In this document: positions 42,552 to 52,820 of the stretch, in pieces
How positions within the stretch are numbered: the stretch's first letter is position 1
Layout: every line of letters begins with the position of its first letter
From: Lachnospiraceae bacterium
GTDB lineage: Bacteria > Bacillota > Clostridia > Lachnospirales > Lachnospiraceae
NCBI GenBank assembly: GCA_022483465.1
Contig: JAKVNF010000001.1
Location: forward strand, 1-64,000
DNA: 64,000 bases
Reading direction: 5' to 3'
Program-made: the position numbers and the translations under genes
Notes under the pieces: model-generated
Told to the model about the DNA's origin: nothing
Databases searched by the model: none
Seen by the model: only the letters and a program-made list of their open reading frames with translations

Positions 42552-42950
42552 TCAGCGCTCCTGGAAAATCTCAATCGATTCTCCGGCTTTTCCCCGGACA
42601 AACGCAACCCGGATATTCATCTTCGGGTTGGTATCCAGTGTCAGGTCGGCCGGCTCGGAATCCACCGGAAGCCCCGCCTCGCGGAAGACCTCGACTGCCT
42701 TGTCTGCGTCCTCAACCGTCAGCGCAATGTGACCGACAACACCATCGCCGCGCTTGGGATCTGCGTTATCCCAGAGCTCGATTGCTCCCGTGCCGGTGTC
42801 GATCATTGCCATGTGGCCGAGACCGTCGACATAGCACTCTGCGGTCTTGGTGAAGCCGAGAGCATTACAGTAGAACTCTGCAACCTCATCCATTTCCTTT
42901 TTTCCATGGCAGTTCAGCGCAACATGATTCATTCCCTGGAACACACCCAT
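42552..42950 (-). CDS. VOC-superfamily (glyoxalase-like) protein
   Basis: 132 residues from MGVFQGMNHVALNCH (GGAGG upstream). Two beta-alpha-beta-beta-beta modules; candidate metal ligands His9 and Glu58 (GAIELWDN) in the first half, His74 (VVGHIALTV) and a C-terminal Glu (SIEIFQE) in the second. Family members are glyoxalases, epimerases and dioxygenases; the reaction cannot be told. Single gene between mobile elements. Confidence 0.8.
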   Translation of the reverse strand: MGVFQGMNHVALNCHGKKEMDEVAEFYCNALGFTKTAECYVDGLGHMAMIDTGTGAIELWDNADPKRGDGVVGHIALTVEDADKAVEVFREAGLPVDSEPADLTLDTNPKMNIRVAFVRGKAGESIEIFQER

Positions 42951-43112
42951 CGTAGGCCTCCATTTCGAAATCTATGAAATGTAATATGCTTTCCCCGCTG
43001 ATTATATCATGAGAAGTTAGATGCGGCCGCCTTATATTTTTCGCTTTCTCTTGATCCAGGGATCAGGTATCGGCATGTGCACCGAATATTTTCACGTTCG
43101 AATCACTTCCGA

Positions 43113-43667
43113 TTACATAGTTTCTTTGAACAATTCGTTTGGCCACAAGAGATCTAAGCTGGTCTCATCAATACCGATGTTGACAAGGTGATCAAGGCGC
43201 CTGGAACGCTCCGGTTCGATCTCATTCCGTGTCCGGTGGACACATCGGCCGACAGTCTCCCAATCAATCCGCATGTATTCGGAGACGGTGCTGCGCGGCA
43301 GGTAGGCGGCGAGCCATCCAACAGTCAGGTCGAAGTCTTTCGTAAAGCCGCTCCCCGGATAAGCCCAGGGAACGTCTGCAGCGAGGATGCCGTGCTCCGG
43401 ACACAGGATACGGTGCGTGCGGTACTGGATCTCGACCAGCGTCCCACCCCAGTCGAGAGCGCGCCAGGTACGGGGCAGGCGGGTCTGGACATCATATGTC
43501 CTGCACCGCTTATGGCAGAAGGGGCAATCATCCTCATGCCTCTTGTCAGGGCGTGCATGGATCCGGAGGTGGTTCACCCCGGCGGAATCCTGATAAAAAT
43601 CGTGTCCAGTCACAACTGCGGACTTGATGCTGAGCAACTGCTTGCATAATGTATTAGTTGAAGCCAT
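43113..43667 (-). pseudogene. ISL3-family transposase, N-terminal fragment
   Basis: 184 residues. Zinc-finger region (CPFCHKRCRTYD ... RILCPEHG) and HTH (PRSTVSEYMRIDWETVGR) of ISL3 transposases, ending just after NIGIDETSL, where the catalytic DDE domain should begin. The last dozen residues (WPNELFKETM) are not ISL3. It is about half the usual length, so inactive. Confidence 0.8.
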
Positions 43668-43985
43668 CTGTGGATACTCCCTTGTGTAAAGGTTTGGACG
43701 CTAATACACTATCGGAGCACAGGTGGCTTTTCAATATGAAACTGTCAACTCAGGAGGCATGAGTACCCACTATCATGCCAGAAGCCTCTGATAATTCGGC
43801 ATCTTCATGTGACAACTGATCAGCACTGTCGTGATATCCATAATTGCAGGTCAGAGATTCGACTTGTCGCTTCCGTTGGGACTATAGACAATCTCTTTTG
43901 AAGTGCAATGCTTCGCAAGCAAAATTACTCCATATTGATGTGCATATTGACGGGCCATTTTCGAAAGCTGTATTCTGCACGCAGA
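43668..43985. other. Gene-free junk between ISL3 remnant and split ATPase
   Basis: No credible coding frame. Contains a hairpin GGCATGA / TCATGCC (43756-43780 region) and a likely ISL3 end. Nothing else was seen. Confidence 0.4.
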
Positions 43986-44588
43986 TCATTTCTCACGGAG
44001 CAACGCTCTGACTTGTTCGGGCAGCGTATTCAATATGGCCTCCGTCTCTCGCGGATGAAGATATGCAGAATTCAGGGTAGACTTTTGATACTGCAGAAAC
44101 GTTCCTTGGGTCATATGCTGCAGGCAGACAGTAAAAAACTGCTCCCAGCTGACGTATTGTTTGCTCTCAATATAATCTTCCGGATGACGCAGGATCTCTT
44201 TGACTTCATTGCCATCAACCAGATCGGACCTCAAAATCAGCCATTCAAACGATTCCGGAAGAAACAGGTGGATATTATGATGTCTTCTCTGATAAGTATC
44301 CAACTGCCCCATATACGGGCCGAACGCCGCCCCATCCGCAATCACCAGAATTTCGCTCCTGCCCGACTTTTCCACTGCTCCCAGCACATTCGAATTCCCT
44401 GCTGCGCTGCGGCAGGAGATATCCCTCCTGCATATCGCCCGGAAAAACTGATACCCGGAATTGCTGTCCTCTGTAATAATTTCCTTTACATTTCCCGGAT
44501 CAAAGCCATTATCCTCTCCATAAATCCGGTAGAATTCGTGATACACCTTCTGCATGGAGTTATACTTTCCCGCACTGTGAATTCCATA
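43986..44588 (-). pseudogene. C-terminal half of an ATPase gene split by a MITE
   Basis: Continues the gene at 44897-45282 after the MITE: ...YGIHSAGKYNSMQKVYHEFY ... ILVIADGAAFGPYMGQLDTY ... FLPESFEWLILRSDL. The joined reading (EIY-GIHSAGKYN) is seamless once the 308-bp element and 8-bp duplication are removed. With them (316 bases) the frame shifts. A frame through the MITE (...RFFTNA-YGIHSAG) stays open into this half, so a chimeric product is conceivable. Confidence 0.7.
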
Positions 44589-44904
44589 GGCGTTAGTAAA
44601 GAACCGGGTTGATGGGTTCCATACCACAACCTCCATGGTGAACTCTCGACGCGATAATGTCTGATGAAGATATAGAATCCCCATTTGGAGCTCTTTTCTT
44701 CTCTGCATAATGCCTATCTTGTTATTTATAGTCACATGCTCGGCAAGTAGGTGTATGCTTTTAGGCAATCTAGGTGATACTTTGTTACATGATGCAACAC
44801 AGCACGGATAGAAGTGTACCCAGCTCGAGCTCAAAGTGAGGGATTAGTGGTCTCATGCTAGGCGATCGCTTATCAACCCGTTTCTTAACTAACGCCATTC
44901 CATA
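44581..44904. mobile_element. 308-bp MITE, copy 2, with 8-bp target duplication
   Basis: Element at 44589-44896, the same length as copy 1 at 31.5 kb and nearly identical. Flanks repeat ATTCCATA (44581-44588, 44897-44904). Ends match those of the local IS1595-type element. No transposase inside. Confidence 0.9.
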
Positions 44905-45282
44905 TATCTCCGTTACACTGTACGGCAGGGAATACAGATTTTCACGCGTAACGATCACAAAGTAGTTTCCACTTATCCTAACCATTTCTGCAAAGCGCTG
45001 CGAGGATACAAATCGGTTTCCCTCATCGATAAAGACAATGCTGTCTTCATCCAAATCTTCCAATTGCTTTTCCCAGTTTCGTCCTTCCACAACAACACAC
45101 GGACTGCTGCAGCTAACCTGGACCCCAGAATCCTCCCCCTGCAAGTTGAATTCCCGGATCATCTCGATCAGGGTCGTTTTCCCCGTTGCGCTGTTTCCCC
45201 GGATAATCGTCAGATTTCTCCAGATGGTAAATTCATACATCAGCCTCCGGTTTCCCACCCGGATGTGACGGCTTCCCTTCAT
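44897..45282 (-). pseudogene. N-terminal half of an ATPase gene split by a MITE
   Basis: Begins MKGSRHIRVGNRRLMYEFTI; P-loop RGNSATGKTTLIEMI (about 29-43) and Walker-B-like SIVFIDEGNRF. It breaks at the MITE after YSVTEIYG. It follows the DUF4869 gene by one base; I recall DUF4869 genes being paired with an ATPase of this sort. Function unknown; probably inactivated here. Confidence 0.7.
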
Positions 45283-45283
45283 G

Positions 45284-45721
45284 TCACACGTACCTTCCTG
45301 CTGTCTTCAGCAGTTCCATCATATCAGTTACGACCACGTTGTCATTCAGAACATAAATATCAAATGGTTTATCCCCAAAATCCATAATGTGCCGCAGATT
45401 GATGGTCACATCCCGCTCATTGCCCATCCGCAGCAGCCAACTGGCACAGTTGTCCCCGCAGTTAGAAGCGTTGAATACCTTCTCCGGCTCCTTCAGGATC
45501 AAAATCAGAGTTTTCACCCCTCCCGAAAGACTGGTCGGCGGAATGATTCCGAGCACCGGACTGTCAATTGCTCCGCTGCTCAGAACCACTGAATTGTCCA
45601 CATCAAGGATCATTTTCCTTACAGCAGGGTCATTCAGCCATTCCGGATCATAGTCATTCTTAAAATAGATCTCGGTATTGTATATTGCTTTCTCCATGTC
45701 GCCAAAATAAATTTTCAGCAT
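45284..45721 (-). CDS. DUF4869 protein
   Basis: 145 residues beginning MLKIYFGDMEKAIYNTEIYF, with VVLSSGAIDSPVLGIIPPTS and LSGGVKTLILILKEP, the conserved phrases of DUF4869. NASNCGDNCASWLLRM precedes an HIMDFG motif. No enzymatic motif known. Overlap and spacing with the ATPase gene indicate a two-gene unit, now broken in its second gene. Confidence 0.75.
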   Translation of the reverse strand: MLKIYFGDMEKAIYNTEIYFKNDYDPEWLNDPAVRKMILDVDNSVVLSSGAIDSPVLGIIPPTSLSGGVKTLILILKEPEKVFNASNCGDNCASWLLRMGNERDVTINLRHIMDFGDKPFDIYVLNDNVVVTDMMELLKTAGRYV

Positions 45722-45954
45722 CTAAGTTCCTCTTGTTAATATATTCCTTCTATTATCCGTATTCAGGTTTCTTTTTGCAATCAGGCTGTTTTCCAGCTAT
45801 CAGGCTGCTTCTCAATGACACTAAGTTTTTGGTCAAGAGTTCAGCAGGGAATTGCGCGCAATTAACACAAGTTTCTTTTCGTCACCAAAGCCGCATGCTT
45901 CGGATTAATTGGGATAAATATTAAAATCTTGCTCATATTGTTAGATCATCGATG

Positions 45955-46233
45955 TTATTTCTCTATATAGTTGTAATAGTGATGAATTTTCGGATTCAAT
46001 CGAATCAGATCAAAATTACCGAATATAGGAAATTTGCAGGTCAAATCGTGTCCTAATGACGCTATCTCATAAAGTGGCAGTAATATATCGGATTCTGATT
46101 TGGCTCTTTTCCTTCTTCGCGGAATCTGGTTCAGATAGTCGTCAACGGAGCCGCGAGACGCTCTCTCAAGAATGCTCTTTTTCGCTTTCAGAATTGACTT
46201 AGGTCCCGGATGCCCTCCATCTTCCCGGAACAA
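45955..46233 (-). CDS. Possible small protein or gene fragment, 92 aa
   Basis: MFREDGGHPGPKSILKAKKS ... RRRKRAKSESDILLPLYEIA ... FPIFGNFDLIRLNPKIHHYY. The middle is strongly basic and the end aromatic. AT-rich compared with its surroundings. No ribosome site stands out and no family is recognised; it may be the end of a lost gene. 45722-45954 has nothing else. Confidence 0.3.
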   Translation of the reverse strand: MFREDGGHPGPKSILKAKKSILERASRGSVDDYLNQIPRRRKRAKSESDILLPLYEIASLGHDLTCKFPIFGNFDLIRLNPKIHHYYNYIEK

Positions 46234-47961
46234 GCCTCGTCAACATGGCCGCAGTCAATCTTCGTGTGACGTCCCCTGTCCTCCAAAGGGTTCCTCATCC
46301 TTCTCCAGGCAGCTCTGATAATCCGTTGCCATCTGACCGCATACCATCTCATCAGGCCGGTTTTCCGAACCGCTTCGCTTATGGATTCCGTCAGATTGTC
46401 TCCTCTGACCTCCGAAAGTACTGTTTTTCCTTACCGACGATTTTCTCCTGTTGGGACAAAGCCGCTAAGGCCTCGTAAGAAAGCTCTCCATCTCAGCACA
46501 GATGCACCTTCGCGGCACTCGTTTTTCACCGCTTTCGTCTGTCCAGGATCCGCCTATGCCGCACCATTTACGATCTCGCCGGCAACTGTCTTCCATCTGC
46601 ATCATAATCCATCTCCAGGAAATGAACCAGTGCATGTCAGGAAGTTTTCTTTACCCCTGTTCTTCCCGCTTCGCTTATGAGACATTCGCTGCTGTTGTTG
46701 GAGGATGCGGATGGGAGTCCGGAGTGTGCGTCATGAGGGTGATAAGCCGTGTTAAGACCTGTCGTTGGAATACCGGACTTTTCCCCTGCCCTTTTCCTTT
46801 CTCACAGGTACACAAGGCGGATCAGACTGGTTCCCGCAGACACCGCAGCAGGGTTTCTTCCACTGCCGGCACCAGGTTGCTGAGAGGAAGAAACGCGGCA
46901 GCAAGCAGAAACGGCAGCTGCCCAGCAGCTGCCGCGTTTTTCCCATGACGTCGGGTCATCCGGATTTTCTGCGCTCGGCAGGAGCCAAATCTCCTGCTCC
47001 CGGCATGGATCCCGATCCCAGGGGACAATTGACCGATACTCGCTCTGTGAGGGATGGAAAGTACCGCGTGGAATTCTGAAGTTCCAGGAGGTCGTATCTT
47101 CCTCCTTGCCAGAGCAGCACAGCAGTACAGGGAATCCAGCAGAAGATCCGCGCCTGTGGCAGATATGCGATCTTCCGACCGTCATACCGCTGCGTTTCCT
47201 GGAGTGCTCTCCCTGCACGCATCTGCAGCCCCCTTCTGCAGGAGAGATCATCCGTCCTGGTCTCGGCATAACATCCCGAAGGTCATACAGCACCGTGCCC
47301 CTGCCCTGGTGTGCAGTGCCGCAGGCCGGGATCAAAAGGAGCTCTGCCAGATGCTGATTCCAGGTCCGCAGCGCGTTTGCCGGAAGCGGCGGAATGGCTG
47401 CAGGCTGCCAGGCACCAGCGGATGACAGCGTTCCTCCTATGACCGGACACGGTACCCGCCGCCTCAAAAGACCTACTTGTAAGCCCTGCCGTCCCGCAGA
47501 ACACCGGCAGCTGCAGGACAGCACCGGAAGAGCAAGTGCAGTACAGCAGCAGAGAAAACATTCGAATGCGCATTCCCGATGGTGACAGTTCTGTTGCAGC
47601 AATGAGAATGCCTTCTCTGTCTCGGGTGATGGACGGAAGGGAAAAGGCAGACGCCTCCCTCTGAAGGGAACAGAAGGAGTCATACAGGAAGCCACGCTGC
47701 TCCGAGGATCTAACTGTCAGCATCCACACCCCCCCTCACCTGGATGATCTCTCCTGCAGGACTGTCACAGAGCAGCCGCAGCTTTTCAAAACCAGGAAGG
47801 GGTGCCTCTCATCCCCGGTGCCGGGCAGATCCCAGATCAGCTGCAGAAAAGAGCAGAGCGTTTTCCTGTCGGATAGAGCGTCTCTCCTTCTGTGCCTTCC
47901 GGGCTGTCCTCCTTATGCCCTCCGATGCCCACTTATGCCTCCCCACCGCAGCTGCAGCAGA
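46234..47961. other. 1.7-kb stretch without a convincing gene
   Basis: Frames are open on both strands, but all are Cys/Arg/Pro/Ser-rich with no motif or ribosome site, as expected of GC-rich non-coding DNA. One minus-strand stretch (about 47500-47729) reads somewhat protein-like and might be the worn end of a gene. A strong hairpin lies at 46891-46939. Confidence 0.4.
46891..46942 (+). terminator. Nested hairpin with T-run
   Basis: AAACGCGGCAGC ... GCTGCCGCGTTT (outer) and CGGCAGCTG / CAGCTGCCG (inner) are alternative stems, followed by TTTTTCCC on the plus strand. Looks like an intrinsic terminator in a region without an obvious plus-strand gene; on the minus strand AAACGCGG gives no U-run. 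Confidence 0.5.
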
Positions 47962-50900
47962 TCAGGATGGGACCCCGTGGACTCCGTTCCGGGATCCCGG
48001 TTCCGGGTGGATTCTCACGGTGCACGCCTCAAACGCGTGCATGGTCAGGGAGAAGGTCTGATCCTCCACCGCAATCTCCTCCAGCACCCTCTCCAGCATA
48101 TCCGTCCGATATACGCTTCCCTGCCAGGCAGTCCGGATCTTCACGGTCCCGGGGCACCTCTTGGACTCATACAGGCGCAGGATGAGGTCTCCGCTCCCAT
48201 CCTCTGCGAGCTTTATAGCATCGAGAAGGACATTGGGCCGATTGATCTGAACAAGCTGCAGGGTTTCGGCATCTTTCAATGCTCCCCTCGTCACCAGCAG
48301 CGGACGGTTGAGCGCCTCTCCCTCCAGAGCAGCGGGGCTGTCCGCAAAAGTCCCCTCCCAGGCCGTGAAGGCATAGGTGAAGACCTGGGCGCCATTGTCC
48401 GCCCGCATCTGGGGCGATGCCGGCGCCCGAAGGAGCGACAGCTCCATCGCATTCCGGTCCATGCTGATGCCATACTTGCAGTCATTGAGGACCGCAGCGC
48501 CGTGGGATCCGTCTGCGAGGGCGGTATACCTGTGGTTGCAGACTTCGTACCGGTCCTGGTCATAGCGCCGGGACCTATGAGTCGGGCGCTTCACGTAACC
48601 GTACTGCATCTCGTTGTAGCCTTCCGTCTCCCAGACCGTGACCGGGAAGCTGGCCTTCATGAGCCTGTGCAGCTCTCTCCACTGGACTTTCGTCTCAAAT
48701 CGAAGGACAGCACGATCCGCATCCAGGATCAGATCCTGTTCCAGATCGGAGTCCCCGATCTTTCCGGTAACCCTCACCGCCGCCTGCAGACTCCCCGGCG
48801 CTTCTCCTCGCAAGATGTGCACCTCCCCGTCCCGCAGGCACGGGATCTCCTGCATCCGGTAGCAGGCGTCAATGTCCCAAGCATCATAGGCCCTGGGGAC
48901 ATCCTTGAACAGGCGCAGGTGGTTGAGGGGAGAGGAGGCAAATTCCAGAGAGGAATCCTTGAGGCAAAAGCTTGCGATCTCCCCCGCATGCTCCGGATCC
49001 GTCTTCACCACCGCCCTCACAAGGCGGTTCTCCATCACGATCGTATCGGCGGATTCTCTCTCCACGCGGACATACGGCAGGTTCGCCGCAGCGTGGTGAG
49101 CTTTGTCCGGGACCAGGGTGATGGCGCCGGCAGCGGGAACCTCCACCAGGGCCAGGGTCTCCCCCTGCTCCGTGCAGACGGGATAAGAATTTCCGGCAAG
49201 GTCTGCTGCGCCATCTGCAAACTCCCCGGGGAGCGTCACCACCTCCGTCCTCCCGGTGCTCGTGGCGTTCCAGATCGTAACGCCATTCTCCCTCGGATCC
49301 AGGAAGCATGCCTGATAGACCGCCGTCTGCCTTCTCGCCTCCCGGATCAGGGCACTGACTCTCCTGTCCGCCTCCTCGTAGATTCGCCCGATCCCGGACC
49401 CCGGGAGGATGTCATGGAACTGATGGAGCAGGAGCTCCTTCCAGAGGCGCTCTGCCTGCAGTCTTGCCTCTTCCAGGCTCTCCTTATCAGAGGGGGCCTT
49501 CCCAAGCGTCAGGGCAGCACTCCCCCACAGCTCCATCTCCCGAAGCGCATTCTCGGCGAGCCGGTTGTTCCTCTTGGTCTTTGCCTGGCTCGTGTAGGTC
49601 CCCCGGTGCGCCTGGAAGTACAGCTCTCCCACATAGGTGTTTGCGGGGCCGCCCTTTGCCTCCATGTCGCGGAAAAAGGTGAGCGGGGATTCCATCCTGA
49701 CAGCAGGCATTCCCTCGAGGTTCTTCTCCCTCTCTGCAAACTCGATGTGATCCCTTGTCGGTCCTCCGCCTCCGTCTCCATAGCCAAAGGGAAGGAGGAA
49801 GGCATCCAGATCCCGGAGCTGTCTTCGCTTTTTCCAGGTCTCCTGGATGGTCTTCGGGTCGGTCTGGTAGTTGTAATCCGTCGGCAGGAAGGCGGTGACG
49901 CTGCTCCCGTCGGTCCCCTGCCAGGTGAAGTAGTGATACGGAAAGGGCTCCGCGTCGTTGTAAGTCCAGAAGATCTTCTGCGTGACCAGGTACTTTACGC
50001 CGCACCCCTTCAGGATCTGCGGCAGGCACCCCGAATAGCCAAAGCTGTCCGGAAGCCAGAGGATCTCGCTTTCCCTGCCGAAGGTCTGTCTGAAATAGGC
50101 CTTGCCGTAGAGACACTGCCGGATCAGGGATTCCCCGGAGGGCAGGTTGGTATCCGGTTCCACCCACATCGCACCCTCGGGGATCCAGGATCCCCTTTTC
50201 ACCGCCTCCCGGATTCGTTCAAACAGGGCAGGATAGTAGGTTCTGCACATCTCATAGGCCGCTGGCTGACTCTGCAGGTACCGGTAGTCCGGATACTCCT
50301 CGAGGAGCCTTAGCTGTGCCGCAAAGGTCCTTGCGGTCTTCCGATAGGTCTCCTCCATCGGCCACAGCCAGGCAAGGTCCAGATGGGCGTGTCCGATCGC
50401 ATAGAAGACCGGGAGAGTGGATCCGTTCCTCGCCTGGAGGACACCGGCCAGGTTCTGCCTTGCCTCCCGGTAGGAGCAGAGCCTCTCCTCCCGCTCCTGT
50501 TCGAAGTCGACCGTCAGGGTGAACTGCTCCAGCGCATCTGCGATTTTCTCTGCCCGCAGGGACGTTGGCTCCAGGGTATCCATCAGAAGCTCCAGGGTCC
50601 TGACGTCCATGTAGAGCTGATAGGCCTCCTCATGGAAGATCCCATAGGTGCATTCCCCGAGGACTCGTCTTGCACCGTCTCTTTGAGGATCCTGATAAGA
50701 TCCGGGAAGGACGGGACCTGTTGCACACCTCCCCTCCGGCGCCTCCGGATAGTAGTGGCCCGCATAGGTCTCCATGTAGAGCTCGTAGCGCTCGTTCCCT
50801 CTGGCACACCGGGTCAGGCAGTTGTCCTCGTAGTAGTGGAGCGGGGAGGTGACCCAGTCCGCGCGGTAGGTGCCGAATTCCCTGCCGTTGACAAAGAGGG

Positions 50901-51183
50901 TGCTCTCCCCTCCCGGGGCAAGCTTCATGACAATCCGCTTTCCTCTTGCGCGCTCCGGCAGGGCAATCTCCCCGCGAAACCACCCGTACTCCCAGGTATG
51001 CCCCCAAGTAAAGCCCGGCTCCACCCTGCGGAAGGGTCCCTTTGCCGCCTCCTCCAGGGAGAGGTGCTCCATGGTGGGGAACATCTCCAGGGGGATGGTT
51101 CCCACCGGCTCATAGATATCCTCCTCCAGGGTGCGGACCCAGTGATCCAGCCGGTCTCTCCACTCTGCGCTCATCAGGTTCAT
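47962..51183 (-). CDS. GH38 alpha-mannosidase
   Basis: 1073 residues from MNLMSAEWRDRLDHW (ATG 51183 with GAGGAG upstream). The GH38 catalytic domain begins near 258 with YAIGHAHLDLAW (His265/His267/Asp269, zinc ligands). It continues to ILWLPDSFGYSGCLPQI, with the nucleophile Asp at about 379, and HQFHDILPGSGIG. The C-terminal half is the beta-sandwich part of the family. No signal peptide, so it acts in the cytoplasm on imported manno-oligosaccharides. Same strand and probable ancestral operon as the GH2 and ABC genes at 58-63 kb, from which an IS island now separates it. Confidence 0.95.
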   Translation of the reverse strand: MNLMSAEWRDRLDHWVRTLEEDIYEPVGTIPLEMFPTMEHLSLEEAAKGPFRRVEPGFTWGHTWEYGWFRGEIALPERARGKRIVMKLAPGGESTLFVNGREFGTYRADWVTSPLHYYEDNCLTRCARGNERYELYMETYAGHYYPEAPEGRCATGPVLPGSYQDPQRDGARRVLGECTYGIFHEEAYQLYMDVRTLELLMDTLEPTSLRAEKIADALEQFTLTVDFEQEREERLCSYREARQNLAGVLQARNGSTLPVFYAIGHAHLDLAWLWPMEETYRKTARTFAAQLRLLEEYPDYRYLQSQPAAYEMCRTYYPALFERIREAVKRGSWIPEGAMWVEPDTNLPSGESLIRQCLYGKAYFRQTFGRESEILWLPDSFGYSGCLPQILKGCGVKYLVTQKIFWTYNDAEPFPYHYFTWQGTDGSSVTAFLPTDYNYQTDPKTIQETWKKRRQLRDLDAFLLPFGYGDGGGGPTRDHIEFAEREKNLEGMPAVRMESPLTFFRDMEAKGGPANTYVGELYFQAHRGTYTSQAKTKRNNRLAENALREMELWGSAALTLGKAPSDKESLEEARLQAERLWKELLLHQFHDILPGSGIGRIYEEADRRVSALIREARRQTAVYQACFLDPRENGVTIWNATSTGRTEVVTLPGEFADGAADLAGNSYPVCTEQGETLALVEVPAAGAITLVPDKAHHAAANLPYVRVERESADTIVMENRLVRAVVKTDPEHAGEIASFCLKDSSLEFASSPLNHLRLFKDVPRAYDAWDIDACYRMQEIPCLRDGEVHILRGEAPGSLQAAVRVTGKIGDSDLEQDLILDADRAVLRFETKVQWRELHRLMKASFPVTVWETEGYNEMQYGYVKRPTHRSRRYDQDRYEVCNHRYTALADGSHGAAVLNDCKYGISMDRNAMELSLLRAPASPQMRADNGAQVFTYAFTAWEGTFADSPAALEGEALNRPLLVTRGALKDAETLQLVQINRPNVLLDAIKLAEDGSGDLILRLYESKRCPGTVKIRTAWQGSVYRTDMLERVLEEIAVEDQTFSLTMHAFEACTVRIHPEPGSRNGVHGVPS

Positions 51184-52145
51184 GGCATCTCCTCTCTGCA
51201 CAGGGCCATCTCTGCGCTATGGTCCTCTGCGGCTTCTGTCTCTGCTGCTGTCTCCCCCGATGCTGGCCGGGGAGTCTGTACGCTGCAGCGCTGCGCTCCG
51301 CGAAGCGTTGTCTCACGAAGCCCAGCTTCTGCAACGTACTCGTCATACTCTTCTATGTTCTGTGCCGTAAGCTCCGGATCCCTGCTCTGACAAAGACTTC
51401 CGAATCTACCGGGCAGCTCCTGGTCCTTTCTGCCTGGGTCCGTTCCCAGCCCCCGGATCCCTGACAGGATCTTTTCCCAGCGCTCTGCGCATCGCTGGCC
51501 CCGAAGCGCTCCTTCCGCCTTTCCTGAATTCCTGTACAGGCAGCCATCCTCCCCCGCTATATGGATCGTACCGGAGAAATGCCCCATTTGCCAGGGCGAT
51601 CTCCGGCTTTGTGCAGAGGCAGTTGGCATTGCTCTGGGGGATCGATGCAGGATGGGAGCCGGATGCGCACTGCCGCAAGGGTTTTTCGGTTCCCAGGCTG
51701 CCATAACGCTCCTCTCTAGATAAATTTGTACATAATCCACAATGAGCCTTAATCTATAGGGGTTTGAGAGTAAGACCTCTGTGAAAGATGTATGCTTTAA
51801 CATTACAACAGTGCATGACTACGGGTGAAATCAGTGTCTCTGGAGGTTCGGGCACCTATGATTTCTGTGTTCAGGGTATAAAAAGAAAAGCATCCTCTTA
51901 ATTGTCTGACAACTGTGGCATTAGCTGTCAGTATAAGAAACGCGTTTCAATCTCCCTGCTTCACCATGGCTGCCAACCTCTCATGTCTAGCGGAGTCTGC
52001 CTTCGGTCCCACCCTGAGGCATCCCAAATTCCTTCGTACAGCCGATCCCATAGTTCGGAGCGCCGCTTATGCTTTCGTTCGGGGTCATATGCCCCATGGA
52101 GTAAATCCTGCGGCTACGCTCATGCTCTGTTTGTTTGAGAGCACC
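51184..52145. other. Gene-poor junction upstream of GH38
   Basis: A minus-strand frame from about 51716 into the GH38 start reads partly like protein (WEKILSGIRGLG, ELTAQNIEEYDEYVAEAG) but has no recognisable domain; it may be the worn end of an interrupted operon gene. 51760-51800 carries a lone GTTTGAGAGTA word. The 51900-52145 part looks like the 3' non-coding end of an IS110-type element. Confidence 0.4.
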
Positions 52146-52163
52146 CCTGTAATTCAGTAAATC
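52146..52163 (+). repeat. 18-bp repeat, left copy
   Basis: CCTGTAATTCAGTAAATC, present in exact inverted form at 57875-57892. The pair brackets the IS66/IS110 island. It may be the subterminal inverted repeat of IS110/IS1111-type elements. Confidence 0.7.
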
Positions 52164-52313
52164 TCGGAAATCCCGGGGGACACATCCCTGGATCCACACT
52201 GAAGTACATGGTGCGGTTAATACGTTACAGTTGAGGGGGAGTCATCCTAACGATGTTGCCTGGTGGATAACCGCCCTGTTGGTCCTTGAAACTGTCTGCT
52301 GTCCGGCTGCGCG

Positions 52314-52430
52314 TTATGCAGGCATCATACCTGCCGCAGGATCGTGAATGACCTTAGACGGGTCAAAATCAACACCTTTAGTAAGCATAACAACCAGCGT
52401 ACGCTGACAAAACCTGCATGAGGCGTTACC
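52314..52430 (-). pseudogene. C-terminal scrap of an IS110-family transposase
   Basis: Minus-strand frame ending LVVMLTKGVDFDPSK and then VIHDPAAGMMPA and stop. The LTKGVDFDP phrase is a common C-terminal end of IS110 transposases. The N-terminal 350 or so residues are missing. It differs from the C-terminus of the intact IS110 gene at 56.5 kb, so it is a second element. 52431-52820 has no gene. Confidence 0.55.
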
Positions 52431-52677
52431 ATTAAGGGGGGGAGGGTTCCAGTTGTAACCGCAAATACTTCAGAGATTCGCGGTTGACAGCGGAGGTGAA
52501 TCTCTTTGCAGGTGTATTGCCTTCGGCCGACGCATCCCCTGGGAATGAACTGCGCAGGTTCGGATCTGGCCTGCAGGTACGCCGGTTGTGATGGGCGTCT
52601 CCGTGTACCTGGATAGGTTGGGCATCCGGGTCCCAGTCTCCTGTCACCCTGAAGCGATGGATCCAGACACAAGAAAG

Positions 52678-52721
52678 TCCGGCATGGCGATTCCCCGGGT
52701 GGGAACAATACCATGCCGGAC
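52678..52721. terminator. Inverted repeat downstream of the IS66 tnpC
   Basis: GTCCGGCATGG and CCATGCCGGAC form an 11-bp perfect stem around a GC-rich loop of 22 bases, 100 bases after the tnpC stop. No T-run. It may mark the end region of the IS66 element. Confidence 0.45.
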
Positions 52722-52820
52722 GTTCAATTCTGCAGTTTCACTTATGCAACTGCAAGTGGCCGATGCCTGCCTGTTCGGCAGACGTCGGCTACTCGGGTTA
52801 TTCTGTTTGTCAGGAGGTTA

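Noticed and set aside
46802-47695. Minus-strand frame of 297 codons
   Set aside because: Cys/Ser/Arg-rich, no motif, no ribosome site, overlapping equally open frames on both strands.
47818-50313. Plus-strand open frame of about 830 codons
   Set aside because: Antisense to the GH38 gene, whose catalytic motifs are all present.
51759-51800. GTTTGAGAGTA... word resembling a type II CRISPR repeat
   Set aside because: Only one copy, no spaced partners, no cas genes in the window.
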